Assembly (NCBI RefSeq): GCF_042427585.1
Contig: NZ_JBHMFC010000103.1
Coordinates: 124,001-188,000, forward strand
DNA length: 64,000 nt
From: Pseudalgibacter ostreae
GTDB lineage: Bacteria > Bacteroidota > Bacteroidia > Flavobacteriales > Flavobacteriaceae
Reading direction: 5' to 3'
Shown: in pieces, positions 47,743 to 56,357 of the stretch
Position numbering within the stretch: position 1 is the stretch's first letter
How the letters are laid out: each line of letters starts with the position of its first letter
The notes under the pieces: model-generated
The model's database searches: none
The model's input: only the letters and a program-made list of their open reading frames with translations
What the model was told of the DNA's origin: nothing
Made by a program: the position numbers and the translations under genes

Positions 47743-49116
47743 ATGGACATACAGCACAAACCACAGACAAACAAATTCTCAAACTGGTTAAAAACCTCTA
47801 TCACAGCCCGTATGCTTATGGTAGGCTTTTTAGCAATCATCTTACTCATTCCGCTATCGTATATCAACAGGTTAATAAAAGAACGTACTTACAGACAAAC
47901 CGATGTTGCCAATGAAATTAACGAAAAATGGGGCAACCACGTACTCGTTTACGGCCCCATATTAAAAATTCCGTATAAAACATATCTCGAAACCAAAACC
48001 TACAATGAAAAAACAAAAACTTATTTTACCCAAACAGAAACCCAAATTGCACATGCCTACATTTTCCCAGAACTGCTTCAGGCTCATGTAAACGTAAATT
48101 CAAAAACTTTAAATCGAGGTAATTTCGAATCTGCTGTTTTTTCAACTATCATGGATTTTTCCGGACATTATATCCCAACAGATTTAAGCGCAAAAGGAAT
48201 CAAGCACCAAGATATGCTTTGGGACCAGACCACTGTTATTATTAAAACCTCCAATATAAAAGGCATTAAAAGCCATTTGGTTTTAATGCTTAATAACAAC
48301 CATTATGCATTTCAAACCAACTTTAACGAGTCCAATACCAGCAATGATTATCTGGATGTGCTAGAAACTAGCTTTATAAAAACCGAAGACCTTTCAGCCC
48401 ACAAAAATGCAGCATTCAACATATCTATCGCTTTTAACGGTAGCCAACAAATAGAACTCATCCCCATAGGAAAAACCACCACCATGCATATGGCATCCAA
48501 TTGGGCAGACCCAAGCTTTATGGGCAATTATTTACCCAATGATGATACCAAAACCATATCTAAAGACGGTTTTAAAGCCGACTGGAAAATCCTGCATGTT
48601 AACCGCGCCTTTTCTCAACAGCATTTAAATACCGTACCCAACCTTAAGCCCTTTGCTTTTGGAACAAAATTTATGGTAATGGTAGACGAGTATCAAAAAA
48701 GTGAACGTTCTGCAAAATATGGTTTCTTGGTAATTGCCCTAACCTTTTTAATATTTTTCCTAATCCAAACCCTTAGCAAAATAAACATCCACCCCTTTCA
48801 ATATTTAATGATTGGAGTGGCCCTTACCATGTTTTACACCCTTTTAGTTTCCATTTCAGAACACAGCAACTTTCTAAAAGCCTATCTCATTGCCAGCGTT
48901 TCGGTAATTACGCTCATCACCCTGTATTCTAAATCCATACTAAAAACTTTTAAGTTCCCCTTATTTATAGGTGCATCACTCTCGGCACTCTACACTTTTA
49001 TTTATGTTATTATTCAATTAGAAAACTATGCCCTATTAGTAGGCAGCATCGGTCTGTTTTTAATACTCGCACTCGTTATGTACGTTTCCCGAAAAATAGA
49101 TTGGAACAACGGATAG
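47743..49116 (+). CDS. creD: CreD-family inner-membrane protein
   Basis: A 457-residue membrane protein. One segment near 22-42, a large periplasmic domain (about 45-320) and four to five C-terminal segments fit CreD. FLVIALTFLIFFLIQTLSKINIHPFQYLMIG near 325-355 contains the conserved core (YGFL...HPFQY). CreD in E. coli is linked to envelope integrity and colicin tolerance. It lies 100 bp downstream of the winged-helix regulator. Confidence 0.9.
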   Translation: MDIQHKPQTNKFSNWLKTSITARMLMVGFLAIILLIPLSYINRLIKERTYRQTDVANEINEKWGNHVLVYGPILKIPYKTYLETKTYNEKTKTYFTQTETQIAHAYIFPELLQAHVNVNSKTLNRGNFESAVFSTIMDFSGHYIPTDLSAKGIKHQDMLWDQTTVIIKTSNIKGIKSHLVLMLNNNHYAFQTNFNESNTSNDYLDVLETSFIKTEDLSAHKNAAFNISIAFNGSQQIELIPIGKTTTMHMASNWADPSFMGNYLPNDDTKTISKDGFKADWKILHVNRAFSQQHLNTVPNLKPFAFGTKFMVMVDEYQKSERSAKYGFLVIALTFLIFFLIQTLSKINIHPFQYLMIGVALTMFYTLLVSISEHSNFLKAYLIASVSVITLITLYSKSILKTFKFPLFIGASLSALYTFIYVIIQLENYALLVGSIGLFLILALVMYVSRKIDWNNG

Positions 49117-49131
49117 TTTAAAAAACGAAAT

Positions 49132-49232
49132 ATCTTGGGCGTTACCCCGAAAAGGGGTCGCGCTTTCCGTTCCAATCTTTTGTCGAAAAAACAAAAGGAT
49201 TTCCCCTTCAATCGCTAACGCAAAACGTCGCC
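49132..49232. repeat. Dispersed intergenic repeat (GGGCGTTACCCC ... CGCTAACGCA type)
   Basis: The stretch reads GGGCGTTACCCCGAAAAGGG, GTCGCGCTTTCCG, TCTTTTGTCGAAAAAACAAAAGGA and CAATCGCTAACGCAA, with an inner stem CTTTTGT/ACAAAAG. I recall this pattern as a common flavobacterial dispersed element. It is G+C-rich compared with its surroundings and non-coding. Confidence 0.6.
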
Positions 49233-49248
49233 AAAACATAATAAAATT

Positions 49249-49632
49249 ATGACATTAAAATTCAATAAAACATACGCCTTAATAACCCTAATGCTTTTTA
49301 CAACCGAAATCCTTATCGCCCTCTATTTAAAAAGCAGTTTTATAAGGCACACCTTTGGCGATTTTCTAGTGGTAATTCTTATTTATGGCTTCTTTAAAAG
49401 CTTTGTAAAGGGCAACTCCTTTAAACTAGGACTTTCTGTTTTGATCTTCGCCTACATAATAGAATTTTTACAACTTGCAAAACTAGTAACGATTTTAAAT
49501 ATGCAGAACAATCGCTTTATAACACTTTTGCTTGGCAATACCTTTAGCACAGCCGATCTAATGGCCTACACCCTCGGGATAATGGCCACTTTAAGTCTTG
49601 AATATAAATATAACAAGCCAAACGTCCTGTAA
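49249..49632 (+). CDS. DUF2809-like membrane protein
   Basis: A 127-residue protein with four hydrophobic segments. The FIRHTFGDFLVVILIYGF block near residues 31-48 and YIIEFLQ near 66 are typical of DUF2809. Function unknown. It is followed by a 226-bp gap and the convergent SDR gene. Confidence 0.75.
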   Translation: MTLKFNKTYALITLMLFTTEILIALYLKSSFIRHTFGDFLVVILIYGFFKSFVKGNSFKLGLSVLIFAYIIEFLQLAKLVTILNMQNNRFITLLLGNTFSTADLMAYTLGIMATLSLEYKYNKPNVL

Positions 49633-49858
49633 AGTCCATTCTGTTTATAGAATTCAAAAAAAAACATTTCGCAACAGATGGGTATGGATTAGAATAAGAG
49701 AGAAAGAGAGGTTCCTACATACAAGTTGTCGCGCCCAATTTGAACGGGCTCTAGAGGTGTTTTAAAACCATCCCTAATTACGTATAATATATACGGCGCT
49801 TTTTCACAGCAGGACTCCGTAATTGTTTACACAATCCATTCTTTTTAAAAACAGGGTA

Positions 49859-50647
49859 TCAAACCTCAACCTTCCGATTCTTTTCTTGTATTTTCCGAAC
49901 AATCGAAGTGGTTCTATTTCTAGACAGCACACGAGGTAATCCTGCTAAAATCTTATTAAAAACCCCCGGAATGGCAACGGTTTTTCCTTTATTCATAGCA
50001 TTATAACCATACATGGCTACTTTTTTGGCACAAGCCATGTTAAACCCTATTTTATTCTTGGCACAGCCTTCCGAAACGACTTGTTGAAATGATGTTTTTG
50101 TAGGCCCTGGACATAATACGGTTGCCGTAACCCCCGTGCCGATCAACTCATTTGATAGCGCTTGAGAAAAAGAAAGCATATACGCTTTTGTGGCGTAATA
50201 TATGGACATTAAAGGCCCAGGCTGAAATGCAGCCAAAGAGGACATATTCAATATTTTACCACAATTACGCTTCAACATACCTTTAAGAATCAGTTTTGTT
50301 AAGTGTGTAGTGGTTATCACATGTAGTTGCAACATCTCCATTTCGCGTTCCCAATCTGTTTTATAAAACTTACCAAAAAGTCCGAAACCAGCATTGTTAA
50401 TCAACACATCTATAGGAATATCTTTAATTTCATGATATACTTTCTCGGCAGCTTGGGGCACACTAAGGTTCTGTTCTATTAAAGTTATGGTTGGACTAGC
50501 ACATTTTAAAATCTCACATTTTGCCAATTCTAAACTAGCGGTATCCAAATCGATTAAAATAAGATTATAGTGATCCTTTGCCAATAAAAGTGATAATTCA
50601 AAACCTAAGCCTGAGGCAGCTCCAGTTACTACGGCCGTTTTACACAT
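49859..50647 (-). CDS. Short-chain dehydrogenase/reductase
   Basis: A 262-residue NAD(P)-dependent oxidoreductase. Cofactor site TGAASGLGFEL is at residues 8-18, with LINNAGFG near 86 and the active-site SxxxxxxxxYxxxK as Ser in NMSSLAAFQ and YYATK near 155. Cys residues are unusually common for an SDR. Substrate unknown. A 14-bp palindrome lies 20 bp upstream of its start. Confidence 0.9.
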   Translation of the reverse strand: MCKTAVVTGAASGLGFELSLLLAKDHYNLILIDLDTASLELAKCEILKCASPTITLIEQNLSVPQAAEKVYHEIKDIPIDVLINNAGFGLFGKFYKTDWEREMEMLQLHVITTTHLTKLILKGMLKRNCGKILNMSSLAAFQPGPLMSIYYATKAYMLSFSQALSNELIGTGVTATVLCPGPTKTSFQQVVSEGCAKNKIGFNMACAKKVAMYGYNAMNKGKTVAIPGVFNKILAGLPRVLSRNRTTSIVRKIQEKNRKVEV

Positions 50648-50667
50648 TAACTAGATGTTTTAAAATA

Positions 50668-50681
50668 ACTAGTGCACTAGT
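50668..50681. promoter_or_regulatory. 14-bp perfect palindrome upstream of the SDR gene
   Basis: ACTAGTGCACTAGT is a perfect palindrome 20 bp before the SDR start, a likely operator for a dimeric repressor of the GntR, TetR or PadR type. No regulator gene is adjacent. The remainder of the gap (50682-50976) is AT-rich with nothing else recognised. Confidence 0.5.
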
Positions 50682-50976
50682 GGTTAAAAAACAGTCTTTA
50701 GAAGACTGAAAACATATTAAATATTCGATATATATTATTTTTATGGTTAATCTATAAGTTTGCAAAATACCATCTTTTTAATTATTTAAAAAAAATACAT
50801 CTGTTTTTCTATGTTTATATTTAATAAAACTGTCTAATAATTTCTACAAAAGAATTTATTCTTTTCAAACGTAAAGCTTTAACACATTAAATATCAAACC
50901 AATACTCCATACAAAACAGAATATCACTTTTATTTAGATCGATAAGGTATTTTTCGGTTTTTTGTTTTTTTTTATA

Positions 50977-50984
50977 TAACTTTG
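50977..50984 (+). promoter_or_regulatory. -7 box of ssrA
   Basis: TAACTTTG matches TAnnTTTG 20 bp before the 5' end of tmRNA, though this is further upstream of the mature 5' end than the -7 name implies, so some 5' processing is expected. Confidence 0.55.
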
Positions 50985-51004
50985 TACATTACCATTTAAT
51001 TAAT

Positions 51005-51398
51005 GGGGTCGACTGGTTTTGACAGCGAGATTAATTGAACGGTAAGCACGTCGTGTAATGACTTTGAGACACGTAAAAGGCTAGGTCAAACTTTTAAACG
51101 GCGAGAATAACTACGCTTTAGCTGCATAATCTGAATTTACAGTAAGATTAGCCTAGGTACACAAGGTGTACAAGCTTTATGTCTCCGGAAAGCCTTGATT
51201 GACGGCGTTCCATTTTGAGGCATCGTAAATGTCAATATAGTTTAAGCAGTGCTTTGATGCTTTTACGAAACTAAAGAAGCTAAGCTAAAAGTAGGTTGTC
51301 TTTAACCAGCTTTTAGTCGAAAACCCAAGAAAAGAATACACGTGTAGAAAGCCCTTTGGTTACTTGTTTGGACGAGAGTTCGATTCTCTCCGACTCCA
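51005..51398 (+). ncRNA. ssrA: Transfer-messenger RNA
   Basis: About 394 nt. The 5' end (GGGGTCGACTGGTTTTGACA) pairs with the 3' end (CGACTCC, 51391-51397) to form the acceptor stem, and GAGAGTTCGATTCTCTC gives the T arm. The tag reading frame at 51100-51129 encodes GENNYALAA and a stop, a tag of the Bacteroidota form. The 3' CCA is not fully encoded (ACT follows). tmRNA rescues stalled ribosomes. An element is inserted at its 3' end but the gene stays intact because the element supplies the same bases. Confidence 0.95.
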
Positions 51399-51402
51399 CT
51401 TT
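51385..51402 (+). repeat. attL: 18-bp direct repeat at the tmRNA 3' end
   Basis: TCTCTCCGACTCCACTTT, identical to the copy at 58936. It covers the 3' half of the tmRNA T arm, the acceptor strand and four bases beyond. The next ~280 bp up to 51684 contain a terminator and no gene. Confidence 0.9.
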
Positions 51403-51405
51403 CAT

Positions 51406-51445
51406 AAACCGTAAACGCTTAATTAATAAATGTTTACGGTTTTTT
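51406..51445 (+). terminator. Element-borne terminator of ssrA
   Basis: An 11-bp perfect stem (AAACCGTAAAC with GTTTACGGTTT), 15-nt loop and T tract lie 8 bp after the tmRNA 3' end, on the element side of attL. It replaces the original terminator now displaced to 58955. Confidence 0.8.
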
Positions 51446-51684
51446 AGTTCATGGAATTGAACACAAAATGAACACAAAGGAAAATCAAGGTCACTTTTGT
51501 GAGTTTTTTCTACTTCTCAAACAGACTACAAAGCTCGTTAAATAAAAAAGACACTTATAAAAAGTGTCCTTAATCTGATTATAAATCTTACTATGCGAGT
51601 AAACATAAATAAAATATAGAATCATCGAATTTAAAATAACCTAATCAAGATAAGCATTATTTTATTCATCCCTTTATAATCTGT

Positions 51685-52299
51685 TCAAGAGAATAACCTA
51701 CTCCAAAAACCTTTTTTATTTTCGATTTTCTTTTTTATTAGATAATCATCTTTATAAATAAGATCGTCATTCTCATCTCTCCTAGGTCTTATACTATAAA
51801 AGCATAAACAACCAACCTCGCTAGTACATTTATCATAAGGTATAATAGAGTTTTCCAAGGCTTCTTTTATAGAAATAAGTTTCCCATCTACCTCGTCCCC
51901 GAACTTGCAATCAATAGCTTTACAATAAATTGCAACATCCATGTGAAAAGTATTATCTTTAAAACTCTGATTTTCTTTTTTTATGTAGTTCTCATTATAA
52001 AGTTTTTGTAAATGACCAGCGGGTTTGCTTTTATACTTTCTTAGAAATATTGACATTTTACTGTAAATCTTCATATTTCTATCGTAATAACCTTCTAAGT
52101 TTTTAGCTTTTGATTGTTTAAGGTTTTCGTCTATAAGTAAATTAAAAATACTCCATAGGTAACTTTCAACATCATTTTTATCTTTATTTACCCAATTATT
52201 AACATAGTTTTCTCGAATGTTTTTTTCATCCATTCCAAATGTTTCCAAAAAAGGCAAATAGTTTTTTATTAGCCATTCTATTGATCTTTTGCGTGCCAT
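51685..52299 (-). CDS. Unknown protein, possible element cargo
   Basis: A 204-residue protein I do not recognise. The N-terminal ~110 residues are helical and basic. The middle has a cysteine cluster (YCKAIDCKFGDEVDGK, then DKC and GCLCFYSIRP) that could bind a metal. The final 20 residues are very basic and end GFWSRLFS. No signal peptide or membrane segment. It is the gene nearest attL, where cargo (for example defence) genes of small elements often sit; that is position only, not evidence of function. Confidence 0.5.
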   Translation of the reverse strand: MARKRSIEWLIKNYLPFLETFGMDEKNIRENYVNNWVNKDKNDVESYLWSIFNLLIDENLKQSKAKNLEGYYDRNMKIYSKMSIFLRKYKSKPAGHLQKLYNENYIKKENQSFKDNTFHMDVAIYCKAIDCKFGDEVDGKLISIKEALENSIIPYDKCTSEVGCLCFYSIRPRRDENDDLIYKDDYLIKKKIENKKGFWSRLFS

Positions 52300-52436
52300 T
52301 ATGAAGGTGTTTTAAATCACTTTAAAATATAGACAAATTTTCTGATTGAGCTCTTTGTTGATGCGTTTATTATTTTCAACTAATCATCGCAAAATACGAT
52401 TATCAACTTATTCGTTTTGGCTCATATCATTTTACT

Positions 52437-53072
52437 TTAAAAACCTATTCCATATTTCTCCATAACTTGAATGAAAATTTCGTTTCGCTTATGGTCGTAT
52501 CGGTTCATTCTGAATTTTAAAAGATTAAGTTTTTCAAGCTCCTTTGTTGGTTTTCCATTGTAGTATCTCTTTTTATTCTTTTGGTATAGTTCATCTTCCA
52601 AGGCTTCTACTTTCTTTTTAGTACTAAAATACATCGTGTTGTTATAGTCTATTTTTGAGCTTATCTGTGAATTGTAATATAGTCGTAATCCATAGCGTTC
52701 TAAATACCAATCCCTATGTAAGTATTTATGATGTCGGTATGCCGAATAAAGAACTTTTGCACGCTTTCCGCTTTCAGGACAAACAAAATATAAAATTTCC
52801 CCTTTGCCTAAATTACTGGGAATGGTTACCATTTCAATTCTATAATCATAATCTGTGTTTACGCCTTGCCGATCCGTGACTGTGTATTTCAATCGAAAAT
52901 ACTTTTCTTCTTTTGTGTGAATAGCTTCAAATCCTGCGGTGCTTCCACATGTCCAGCTCAATTGTCCTGAGCATTTGGTGTTTTCTTTTAAATATCCTTT
53001 TTTCAACATCCATCTAATATCAATTTTTCTGCATTCCTGTGTAGTGAATGCACCCGTACTTTCTCTTCCCAT
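52437..53072 (-). CDS. Unknown element protein with a CP-x2-GKR block
   Basis: A 211-residue protein of unknown function. YFVCPESGKRAKVLY near residues 95-109 followed by HRDWYLERYGLRLYYNSQ resembles a widespread family of mobile-element proteins in which CPxCGxRxRxLY and a second Cys pair precede LxYxSQ; here most of those Cys are replaced, so a zinc ribbon may have been lost. The C-terminal third is Lys/Arg/Asn-rich. Start at the ATG at 53072. Confidence 0.55.
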   Translation of the reverse strand: MGRESTGAFTTQECRKIDIRWMLKKGYLKENTKCSGQLSWTCGSTAGFEAIHTKEEKYFRLKYTVTDRQGVNTDYDYRIEMVTIPSNLGKGEILYFVCPESGKRAKVLYSAYRHHKYLHRDWYLERYGLRLYYNSQISSKIDYNNTMYFSTKKKVEALEDELYQKNKKRYYNGKPTKELEKLNLLKFRMNRYDHKRNEIFIQVMEKYGIGF

Positions 53073-53145
53073 TTTATTCTGTTTTTTTAAAAATAACCTT
53101 AATCACTAAGGGAACACGCCTATTTCTGAACTATTGTTTAACCTA

Positions 53146-53212
53146 TACGCGCGTACGCGTTGTGATTGTAAAAAAATCTTGCTTTGTTTACTTTTTATCC
53201 CTCGCGCGCGTA
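53146..53212. other. CG-rich palindromic tract, candidate replication origin
   Basis: Within the 152-bp gap downstream of the polymerase-like gene are TACGCGCGTACGCGT (53146-53160), containing the palindrome CGCGTACGCG, and CTCGCGCGCGTA (53201-53212), separated by ~40 bp of T-rich sequence. Such CG density is exceptional here. Location next to the replication-type gene suggests an origin or a protein-binding site; this is inference. Confidence 0.4.
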
Positions 53213-53224
53213 TTGGTTCGTTTT

Positions 53225-55633
53225 TTAAGCATCAAAATCAAATTGAGGGAACACGATAACACTCTTTACCTTTATTTCTTGCACTTCTTTTTGGTTCTCA
53301 TCCAGCTTATTAAATTTCAAATACTCTTGAAAGAATTGATCCCCTCTAAAATGCGCTTCCTCAATATCAATATTAAATGCACTATGCTCTAAAGAGGTTT
53401 CAAAGTCTTTTATTGTAGGCGTATTTGCTTTAATTTCTGTTTGTGGTTTTGTCAGATACATTTTATCAAATACCGTTGCACCTCGTTTTGTGGTCTTGTA
53501 TTCATTTCCTGTAATTTGTTGGCTTAAATATGTTTTCTCTTTTTGGATCGTATCTAAATTTTGTTTTAAATCTAAAGTTATTTCAATTCCTGTAACCTCA
53601 CTAAGTATAAACAGATACTGTTTTGCTATCTGCCAATTATTTACAAAGCGGTTTATCTTTAATATTTCCCTTTCATAAACTTTAATTTTCCTTTGAATTA
53701 ACCGTGTTGTATTTGTGAATTTATGAGGCTCAACAAGATAACGCGCACCCTCTTTATAAGTAATACTATAAAGAGCCTGTTCGCTAACTGTGTGAGCCTT
53801 TGGTTTTCGAGTACGACCTGTACATAACTCGTTAAATCTTAAGGTTATGCACCTTGCCAGCTCATCTGTACCCTCGCTTTGTCTAACTTTAAAGTCAATA
53901 AAGGAATAATCACTTTGTGCAATTCTATTTTCTAACAAATAAAACAGGCTGTTTAATCGGTTTTTCTTATTTACTATACCTTTTGCCGTGTTGTATGCAA
54001 TTAAGAAATCTAAATCACGTCTAAATTTTAGCCTCTCTGTAAGCTCAAAATCCCTCTGTTTGTAGATAATGTCATGAATTACATGAAGTTGACTTGAAAG
54101 CTCTCTAAATAAGAAACGGACGTTAAATATTATATTGCTGTTTTGTCTAATGTGATTAAGTATAAGAAATAACTGTTTATTGGAAATTGGTTTTTTATTG
54201 AGGAAACAAAGTGTTGAGGTCATCATTTTGCATTGATAAATAAACATATTATAATCATAGTGTTTCCCCATGTCAAAATCTGCTGAAATATACTCGTACT
54301 TATGCGCGTAAAAACGAAATCCGTTTGCTTCTCCAATTGCTTTTGGCTTAGTTGAAATCTGTTTTCTGATGAGGTTTTTATATTCCTCATTGGATGCACT
54401 TGGTAGGCTTGAAGTATAAGCGTACCTCATCGGCTTTCTGCTATAACCGTATGATGTGGTATAAATTGGTTTGTTTAATGCTTTATAACCGAAAACGCAC
54501 TTCTCATCAAATACAAATTGAAACGGTTTTGTCTTTTTATCTATAAATAAAATTGCATCGTGTAGCCTTGTACCGTTCAAATATGGGTGGATGTATAAAA
54601 ATTTATCAATGTATTGTTTCTCATACTTGCACATAAAATCAATAAATGCAAAGTCTTTGGAATGCGTTATAGTTGTTATAATATCACATTCATTCACAGA
54701 GTAACCACAGGTTAAAAGGAAATCTTTTGTTTCTTCTACGGTCTTATACTTACCACTATTGCACCATGTATTAAACAAAATTTTTGCTTCGGTTCTGGTT
54801 ATATTATGGTTCTTTTCAAGATTGGAATAAACGTCTTTGCCTTTGTCGGCATTTATTACGAAATCAATAAATGAGGGAAACGCACTTTTTATGTCAGCTT
54901 CTACAACTTTGAACGGTGTTAATGGTCTTAACATTCTCGAACACTTAACTAATGGGTTGTATTCTCGAAATCTCGTTTCGCTTGTCTTGAAATTAGCATC
55001 TGAAACCTTTAATTCCTTTACCACTAAAAACAATATAAGATAATACCATTGATTAACCATTGCGTAACCGTACACGCCTTTTATATTGCTCTCATCTACA
55101 TCATTGTACTTTTTGTTCAAGTAACCTAAATCATGCCTGTAATCCTTTTCAGGTAGTTTGTTTCGTGTCTTTGCATAATGGTTTACATATTCAATATGTT
55201 GATGACTGCCAAAGTGGTCTGAATTAAAAAACCATGCACATTGAATAATTAGATAACACGCTTTAAATAATGCCGTATCTCTTAATTTTTGGCACGTTGT
55301 ATCTATTTCATGTATTGCCGTGTATGATGTATGATTACACGCATCAAAATAGCCTTTGACTGAATTTATGGAATAGTCAGCATCTTTAATTTGCGCGTGC
55401 TTTGGAAATACACATTCAAAAAAATAAGCCATTGCCAATAAAGTCAATTCTGATAAATCAACGCCTTTAGCTTCTTTGTCATCGCCTTGAATGTTCTCCA
55501 ATGCTTTTTGAAAATTAATTTCTGTTGCATCTGAAATACGGTTTTGAATGTCAGTTTTTAAATTGCTGTCATTAAAAAAGTCAAGTTTGACGTGATGAGA
55601 AATAAAGGCTTGCGGTGAAGCCTTTACACTCAT
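53225..55633 (-). CDS. Polymerase-like protein with family-A-type palm motifs
   Basis: An 802-residue protein, the largest gene of the element. I read three palm motifs in order. Motif A is VEADIKSAFPSF with Asp247. A motif-B-like helix, TRTEAKILFNTW, has Arg280 and Lys284 at the R-x3-K spacing of the family A O-helix. Motif C is RLHDAILFID with His358-Asp359, as in the HD of family A polymerases. The A-C distance (112 residues) is shorter than in Pol I. No 3'-5' exonuclease or primase motif is evident. The residues after 400 are largely helical and basic. Other palm enzymes cannot be excluded, but a reverse-transcriptase YxDD box is absent. It overlaps the upstream gene by 4 bp. Confidence 0.6.
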   Translation of the reverse strand: MSVKASPQAFISHHVKLDFFNDSNLKTDIQNRISDATEINFQKALENIQGDDKEAKGVDLSELTLLAMAYFFECVFPKHAQIKDADYSINSVKGYFDACNHTSYTAIHEIDTTCQKLRDTALFKACYLIIQCAWFFNSDHFGSHQHIEYVNHYAKTRNKLPEKDYRHDLGYLNKKYNDVDESNIKGVYGYAMVNQWYYLILFLVVKELKVSDANFKTSETRFREYNPLVKCSRMLRPLTPFKVVEADIKSAFPSFIDFVINADKGKDVYSNLEKNHNITRTEAKILFNTWCNSGKYKTVEETKDFLLTCGYSVNECDIITTITHSKDFAFIDFMCKYEKQYIDKFLYIHPYLNGTRLHDAILFIDKKTKPFQFVFDEKCVFGYKALNKPIYTTSYGYSRKPMRYAYTSSLPSASNEEYKNLIRKQISTKPKAIGEANGFRFYAHKYEYISADFDMGKHYDYNMFIYQCKMMTSTLCFLNKKPISNKQLFLILNHIRQNSNIIFNVRFLFRELSSQLHVIHDIIYKQRDFELTERLKFRRDLDFLIAYNTAKGIVNKKNRLNSLFYLLENRIAQSDYSFIDFKVRQSEGTDELARCITLRFNELCTGRTRKPKAHTVSEQALYSITYKEGARYLVEPHKFTNTTRLIQRKIKVYEREILKINRFVNNWQIAKQYLFILSEVTGIEITLDLKQNLDTIQKEKTYLSQQITGNEYKTTKRGATVFDKMYLTKPQTEIKANTPTIKDFETSLEHSAFNIDIEEAHFRGDQFFQEYLKFNKLDENQKEVQEIKVKSVIVFPQFDFDA

Positions 55634-56001
55634 TCTAACAGTTTGTTATATTGGTCTGGATTGGTAGATAAAAACCTTGCTTTATGTCCTGTAAATGGGC
55701 AAATACCTTTTTTAATAGATGACATTAAACGACCGTCCTTTTCTAATTTTCGTTTTCGTCTTGTGCCAGCTTCAACAGGAATTTTTAAAGCTTCGCATAT
55801 TGTTTTATTCGTTGTAGTGAAATAGAATAAACCAATTTTATAAAGATCGTGCTGTGGGTGCTTTCTTTTAAGTTGTAAAAGTGACAAACCTGTCTTTTGT
55901 TCAATGGTCTGAACTATGTGATTAAGTAAGATTTGTTTATCTTTAGCCTTTATACTATTGTTCAAAAAGCTATTAGGACTGTTGGAATTTGTACCTCTCA
56001 C
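55630..56001 (-). CDS. Small element protein coupled to the polymerase-like gene
   Basis: A 123-residue protein starting at a GTG 4 bp after the excisionase stop and overlapping the polymerase-like gene by 4 bp, so translation is coupled. A central helical region (TNKTICEALKIPVEAGTRRKRKLEKDG) resembles a winged-helix DNA-binding unit, and the C-terminus carries a CPFTGHKARF block. It could be a replication accessory or regulator. No named family recognised. Confidence 0.55.
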   Translation of the reverse strand: MRGTNSNSPNSFLNNSIKAKDKQILLNHIVQTIEQKTGLSLLQLKRKHPQHDLYKIGLFYFTTTNKTICEALKIPVEAGTRRKRKLEKDGRLMSSIKKGICPFTGHKARFLSTNPDQYNKLLE

Positions 56002-56005
56002 AGTC

Positions 56006-56287
56006 CTATTTTTTTAAAGGAATTAAACACTCTAATAATTCCGTTCTTTTGTAGTATCTACGTGATCCGATACCGTACGCCTTAACTTTGCCTTTATTAG
56101 TCCATGCCCACAAAGTACTGCTGTCAATAGATAGGAATTTACACGTTTCCTCACGTGTTAAAAGATCGTCATTAGCTTGCTCGCTGTTGAGGTTCTTTTT
56201 TAGTTCTTGAAGTTGGATTTTTACTCCCTGTGTAATTAGGTCAACTAATTGTTCTGGCGTTGTTTGGATAAATTGCACTGTGCTCAT
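56006..56287 (-). CDS. Excisionase-like helix-turn-helix protein
   Basis: A ~93-residue protein. The C-terminal half is a MerR/excisionase-type HTH (LLTREETCKFLSIDSSTLWAWTNKGKVKAY, then YYKRTELLE), preceded by a helical segment beginning MSTVQFIQTTPEQLVDLI. I prefer the ATG at 56287, which gives the usual N-terminus of these flavobacterial proteins, over an in-frame start at 56332. In such elements it directs excision or regulates transcription of the replication genes. Direct repeats lie ~75 bp upstream. Confidence 0.82.
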   Translation of the reverse strand: MSTVQFIQTTPEQLVDLITQGVKIQLQELKKNLNSEQANDDLLTREETCKFLSIDSSTLWAWTNKGKVKAYGIGSRRYYKRTELLECLIPLKK

Positions 56288-56357
56288 CGCTAAAGTATTA
56301 TTGTTATTAATACTCGCAATAACCGCCGACAAAGTACTGCCTTAAAAGAGGTGAAAA

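Noticed and set aside
52655..52879. 74-codon plus-strand ORF in the element
   Set aside because: It is antisense to a longer minus-strand gene whose codon pattern and operon position are coherent.
53225..55633. Reverse transcriptase or retron-type enzyme
   Set aside because: DIKSAFPSF resembles RT motif A, but there is no YxDD box; the later motif is LHDA, and an R-x3-K helix lies between, which fits a family-A-like polymerase better.
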